DNA of 64,000 nt from positions 1,674,001 to 1,738,000 of the forward strand of contig NZ_AP022574.1 of assembly GCF_010729305.1 (NCBI RefSeq), written 5' to 3'. The DNA comes from Mycolicibacterium psychrotolerans (GTDB lineage: Bacteria > Actinomycetota > Actinomycetes > Mycobacteriales > Mycobacteriaceae). Each line of letters opens with the position of its first letter. The stretch's first letter is position 1. Under the pieces are notes generated by a model. That model was not told where the DNA came from. It made no database searches and worked only from the letters and a program-made list of their open reading frames with translations. The translations under genes and the position numbers were made by a program. This document shows positions 61,135-64,000 of the stretch, piece after piece.

Positions 61135-62574
61135 ATGGCGGAATCGTTGACCAGCCAGCAGAACGCTGACAAGCCACCGGAACTGAAGCGGGTGATGGGC
61201 CCGGGGCTGCTGCTGTTGTTCATCGTCGGCGACATCCTCGGCACCGGCGTCTACGCGCTCGTCGGCGACGTGGCCGCTGAAGTCGGTGGGGCGGCCTGGG
61301 TTCCGTTCCTCGTCGCGTTCGGCATCGCGGCAGTCACGGCCTTCAGCTACCTCGAGCTGGTGACGAAGTACCCCCAGGCCGCAGGCGCGGCGCTCTACGC
61401 GCACAAGGCGTTCGGTATCCACTTCGTGACCTTCCTGGTGGCGTTCGTGGTGATGTGCTCCGGAATCACCTCGGCGTCAACGGCTTCCAGAGCGTTCGCA
61501 GCCAACTTCTTCGAAGGCATCGACGTCGACGCACCCAAGCTCGGGGTGGCGGTGCTGGCGCTGGCGTTCATGGCGGCGCTCGCGGCGATCAACTTCCGCG
61601 GCGTGGGGGAGAGCGTCAAGCTCAACGTCGTCCTCACCATCGTCGAGATCACCGGCCTGGTGGTGGTGATCCTCGTCGGACTCTGGGCCTTCACCGGCTC
61701 GGGTGACGTCGACTTCTCCCGCATCGTCGCGTTCGAGACGACCGGCGACAAGAACACCTTCCTCGCCGTGACCGCGGCCACCTCGCTGGCGTTCTTCGCC
61801 ATGGTCGGATTCGAGGACTCGGTCAACATGGCCGAGGAGACCAAGGACCCGGTGAACACGTTCCCCAAGATCCTGCTCTCCGGCCTGTCGATCGCCGGGG
61901 TCGTCTACGTGCTCGTGTCGATCGTGGCGGTGGCCCTGGTGCCCATCGGCAAGCTCGAGGAGAGCGACACCCCTCTCGTCGACGTGGTCAAGGCCGGCGC
62001 GCCGGGCCTGCCCATCGACACGATCCTGCCGTTCATCACGATGTTCGCGGTGTCGAACACCGCACTGATCAACATGCTGATGGCGAGTCGTCTGATCTAC
62101 GGGATGGCGCGCCAGCGCGTGCTGCCGCCGGTGCTCGGGACGGTGCACCCGACCCGGCGCTCGCCGTGGGTGGCGATCGTGTTCACCACGCTCATCGCGT
62201 TCGGTCTGATCCTCTACGTCAGCACCTTCGCCAGCAGCAACGCGATCTCCATCCTCGGCGGCACCACCAGCCTGCTGCTGCTCGCGGTGTTCGCGGTGGT
62301 CAACGTCGCGGTGCTGGTGCTGCGGCGCGATGTGCGCCAGGCCGGTGGGCATTTCAAGACACCGACGGTCATGCCGGTCATCGGGTTCGTGGCCTCGCTG
62401 TACCTGGTCACTCCACTGTCCGGCCGGCCCGCGCAGCAGTACATCGTCGCGGGTGTCCTTGTCGCACTCGGCGTGGTGCTGTTCTTCGTCACCCAGCTGA
62501 TCAACCGTCAGCTCGGCATCCGCGACGCCCGCATCACCGACCCGACGCACCTGGGAGCCGGCCCCGACGATTGA
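61135..62574 (+). CDS. APC-family amino acid permease
   Basis: A 479-residue transporter with about 12 transmembrane helices. The GDILGTGVYALVG segment of TM1 is the APC substrate-binding unwound helix, and EETKDPVNTFPK after TM6 is the family's conserved loop. ATG 61135 follows AGGGGAGG with 4-5 bp spacing. Related to cationic or neutral amino acid permeases; substrate not deducible. The 59-bp gap to the next convergent gene has no obvious hairpin with a T-run. Confidence 0.9.
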   Translation: MAESLTSQQNADKPPELKRVMGPGLLLLFIVGDILGTGVYALVGDVAAEVGGAAWVPFLVAFGIAAVTAFSYLELVTKYPQAAGAALYAHKAFGIHFVTFLVAFVVMCSGITSASTASRAFAANFFEGIDVDAPKLGVAVLALAFMAALAAINFRGVGESVKLNVVLTIVEITGLVVVILVGLWAFTGSGDVDFSRIVAFETTGDKNTFLAVTAATSLAFFAMVGFEDSVNMAEETKDPVNTFPKILLSGLSIAGVVYVLVSIVAVALVPIGKLEESDTPLVDVVKAGAPGLPIDTILPFITMFAVSNTALINMLMASRLIYGMARQRVLPPVLGTVHPTRRSPWVAIVFTTLIAFGLILYVSTFASSNAISILGGTTSLLLLAVFAVVNVAVLVLRRDVRQAGGHFKTPTVMPVIGFVASLYLVTPLSGRPAQQYIVAGVLVALGVVLFFVTQLINRQLGIRDARITDPTHLGAGPDD

Positions 62575-62633
62575 TCGAGCTCTGGTGTGCGTCCAGATCG
62601 CACGACGGGCCGATCAGGCGCTCTGGCCGCACA

Positions 62634-64000
62634 CTAGGCCGAGGGTCGTCCCTGGGTGAGGCGCGCAGACCTGTTCTCCAGCAATGTGATTCGATGAGCG
62701 TTGCCGGGCAGGTCGATGTAGCGCGCGCCGTAGACCGCCAGAAGCGCGTCGTCGAGGCGGCGGACGGCGCCGGCGGGGAAGCGGTAGTCCATCGCGGCGT
62801 TGACCGCGTCGGTATCGACGCCCGCCAGCAGCGTGTCGACCTCGTCGATCGAGTCGATGCCCAGATCCAGCAGCAGCCCCGCCATCCAGCCGTAATGGTC
62901 GGTGCGGGACCAGCCCGCGTCGGGGAAGCGGTTCGCCAGATAGGTCGCCAGCACCGGCGTCGGAATGCCGGCATCGCCGGTGGCCTGCGGGCGTTCCGAC
63001 GGCGTCGTGGACCGCAGCCGCTCGCGGATCGCCGAGAACTCCAGGTCCGCCAGCTCGAGCAGCCCGGCGGCGAGCGTAAACCGGCGATCAAGGTCGGGGG
63101 CGTCCTCCTCCGGGATCGACCCCTTGTAGCGCACGTCGTGCTCGAACTCCGCCCAGGCGTGCTGCAGGATCGTGCGCACCTGCACCGACGCCGGTTGCTG
63201 CTCTCCCTCGATGGCCAGCAGCAGATGCCGGCTCGCATATCCCCAGCGGCCCTCGCTGGCCGTCTCCACGCCCATGTCGCGGTCGTCGAGCAACCGCATC
63301 TCCTCGCCGAGCAATCGGGCCACCGCGGCCACGTCGTCGCGCAGGTAGGTGATCACCCGCAGCCCGATCTGGTCGGTGATCTCCGACAGCGGATCGGCGT
63401 ACAGCCGGCGACCGTCCACATGCCGGTCGGCCTTGGCCGCGAACGAGGCCACCGACTTGGTGCGCGCCGTCACGCTGAGGTAGTTGATGCCTGCGTCGTC
63501 CAGCAGCGCCGTTACCGCGGACAGATACCGGTCGGTGGAGGCCACCAGCTGCGGACGACGCTCGGCGTAGGTGGCGATCGCGTCGTGCACCGCCCCCGGC
63601 GTCGGCTCGGGCGGCGCCGGCTCCAGATCGGCCGGCAGGGTCGGGGTGACGATGTAGCCGGTCTCGGCGTCCCCGTAGCACGTCACACCCTCGGGCCGGC
63701 GCGCCGCGTACATCGCCACGTACGCGCACACCACCGCGTCCACCGGATCCTCGACGCGCCGCAGGTCGCTTTTGCGCTCGGCCGTCTCGGCCATGGCGCG
63801 CAGCTGCGCCCAGTCGGCCGACTCGCTCACCCGCAACGGCGGGTCCGCGGTCGCCAGCCCCTCGACCAACTCCATCAGCCGCAGCAGTTCCGCGCGTAGT
63901 TGCGCGACCCCACGACCGGGCTTCGCCTTGTACTTCAGCGTGCGGCCCAGCCGGAACAGCGCCACCATCGCCGCATGGGGGTACACCTCGAGCGCACGCC
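62634..64000 (-). CDS. DUF429 (RNase H-like) - RelA/SpoT synthetase fusion, 5' end cut by window
   Basis: The last ~455 residues are visible; the start lies beyond the right edge. The N-terminal part (RALEVYPHAAMVALFRLGR ... AVVCAYVAMYAARRPEG) is the end of a DUF429/RNase H-like domain. The middle (SVTARTKSVASFAAK, RLYADPLSEITDQIGLRVITY, VQVRTILQHAWAEFEHDVRYKG) is a RelA/SpoT nucleotidyltransferase with the synthetase-type signature; a helical C-terminal region follows. No HD hydrolase is seen. The fusion and its place near purD match the M. smegmatis RHII-RSD dual RNase HII-(p)ppGpp synthetase (MSMEG_5849) as I recall it. Confidence 0.85.
   Translation of the reverse strand, partial: RALEVYPHAAMVALFRLGRTLKYKAKPGRGVAQLRAELLRLMELVEGLATADPPLRVSESADWAQLRAMAETAERKSDLRRVEDPVDAVVCAYVAMYAARRPEGVTCYGDAETGYIVTPTLPADLEPAPPEPTPGAVHDAIATYAERRPQLVASTDRYLSAVTALLDDAGINYLSVTARTKSVASFAAKADRHVDGRRLYADPLSEITDQIGLRVITYLRDDVAAVARLLGEEMRLLDDRDMGVETASEGRWGYASRHLLLAIEGEQQPASVQVRTILQHAWAEFEHDVRYKGSIPEEDAPDLDRRFTLAAGLLELADLEFSAIRERLRSTTPSERPQATGDAGIPTPVLATYLANRFPDAGWSRTDHYGWMAGLLLDLGIDSIDEVDTLLAGVDTDAVNAAMDYRFPAGAVRRLDDALLAVYGARYIDLPGNAHRITLLENRSARLTQGRPSA

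Overview
This window is a contiguous piece of an actinobacterial chromosome, high in G+C. Gene content and order point to a fast-growing Mycobacterium (Mycolicibacterium type). The evidence is a complete mce4 sterol-import operon with KstR-type operators, the phoP-phoR pair, a cyp51-centred block in the same order as M. tuberculosis Rv0756c-Rv0775, and genes lacking from that block in M. tuberculosis. All names come from protein pattern recognition and synteny recalled from memory; no database search was run.

Left part (1-17.6 kb) is a sterol-catabolism and import region. On the minus strand, fadE26, fadE27, fadD17 and the start of a second acyl-CoA synthetase form one operon. Divergently, fdxD and an hsd4A-type short-chain dehydrogenase lead into yrbE4A-yrbE4B-mce4A-F and two mce-associated membrane proteins. 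Three KstR-type boxes lie in the two control regions. Convergent otsA, preceded by a tiny coupled ORF, closes the block.

17.6-25.8 kb: an enoyl-CoA hydratase-like gene and an SDR (with another KstR-like box) converge on a six-gene minus-strand set: xdhC and coxL, coxG, coxM, coxS (molybdenum hydroxylase subunits) and a 3-hydroxyisobutyrate dehydrogenase-like gene. The CoxL lacks the form I CO dehydrogenase active-site motif.

25.9-37 kb is the most accessory-looking part. It holds a secreted DUF4185-like protein, a two-gene FtsX/LolD-type ABC exporter with a perfect 18-bp palindrome at its start, an intact tRNA-Thr(TGT), a decayed small secreted-protein gene and a ~1270-residue secreted beta-propeller protein. 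A degenerate second copy of the same tRNA-Thr follows. The two tRNA copies share flanking sequence and bracket about 4.7 kb, so the segment looks inserted or duplicated.

36.2-64 kb follows the Rv0756c-Rv0776c order with insertions: Rv0756c-like, phoP, phoR, a HIT protein, [adenylate cyclase, fadD, SDR], a Rv0760c-like steroid-binding fold, adhB, Rv0762c-like, ferredoxin, cyp51, SDR, cyp123 and TetR. Divergent from these run aldA, SDR, a 3-HIBDH-like gene and a CMD-like gene, then [an unrecognised His/Cys-rich protein, TetR, a CYP125 paralogue], purD, a Tat esterase, TetR, SDR and an APC permease. The right edge cuts a DUF429-RelA/SpoT fusion resembling the M. smegmatis RNase HII/(p)ppGpp synthetase protein.

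The window therefore concentrates sterol and lipid enzymes: three P450s, two ferredoxins, three acyl-CoA synthetases and many SDRs. Several local regulators have visible candidate operators. Apart from one closely spaced pair at the right edge, convergent gene pairs overlap at their stop codons. I see no CRISPR array, insertion sequence or prophage.
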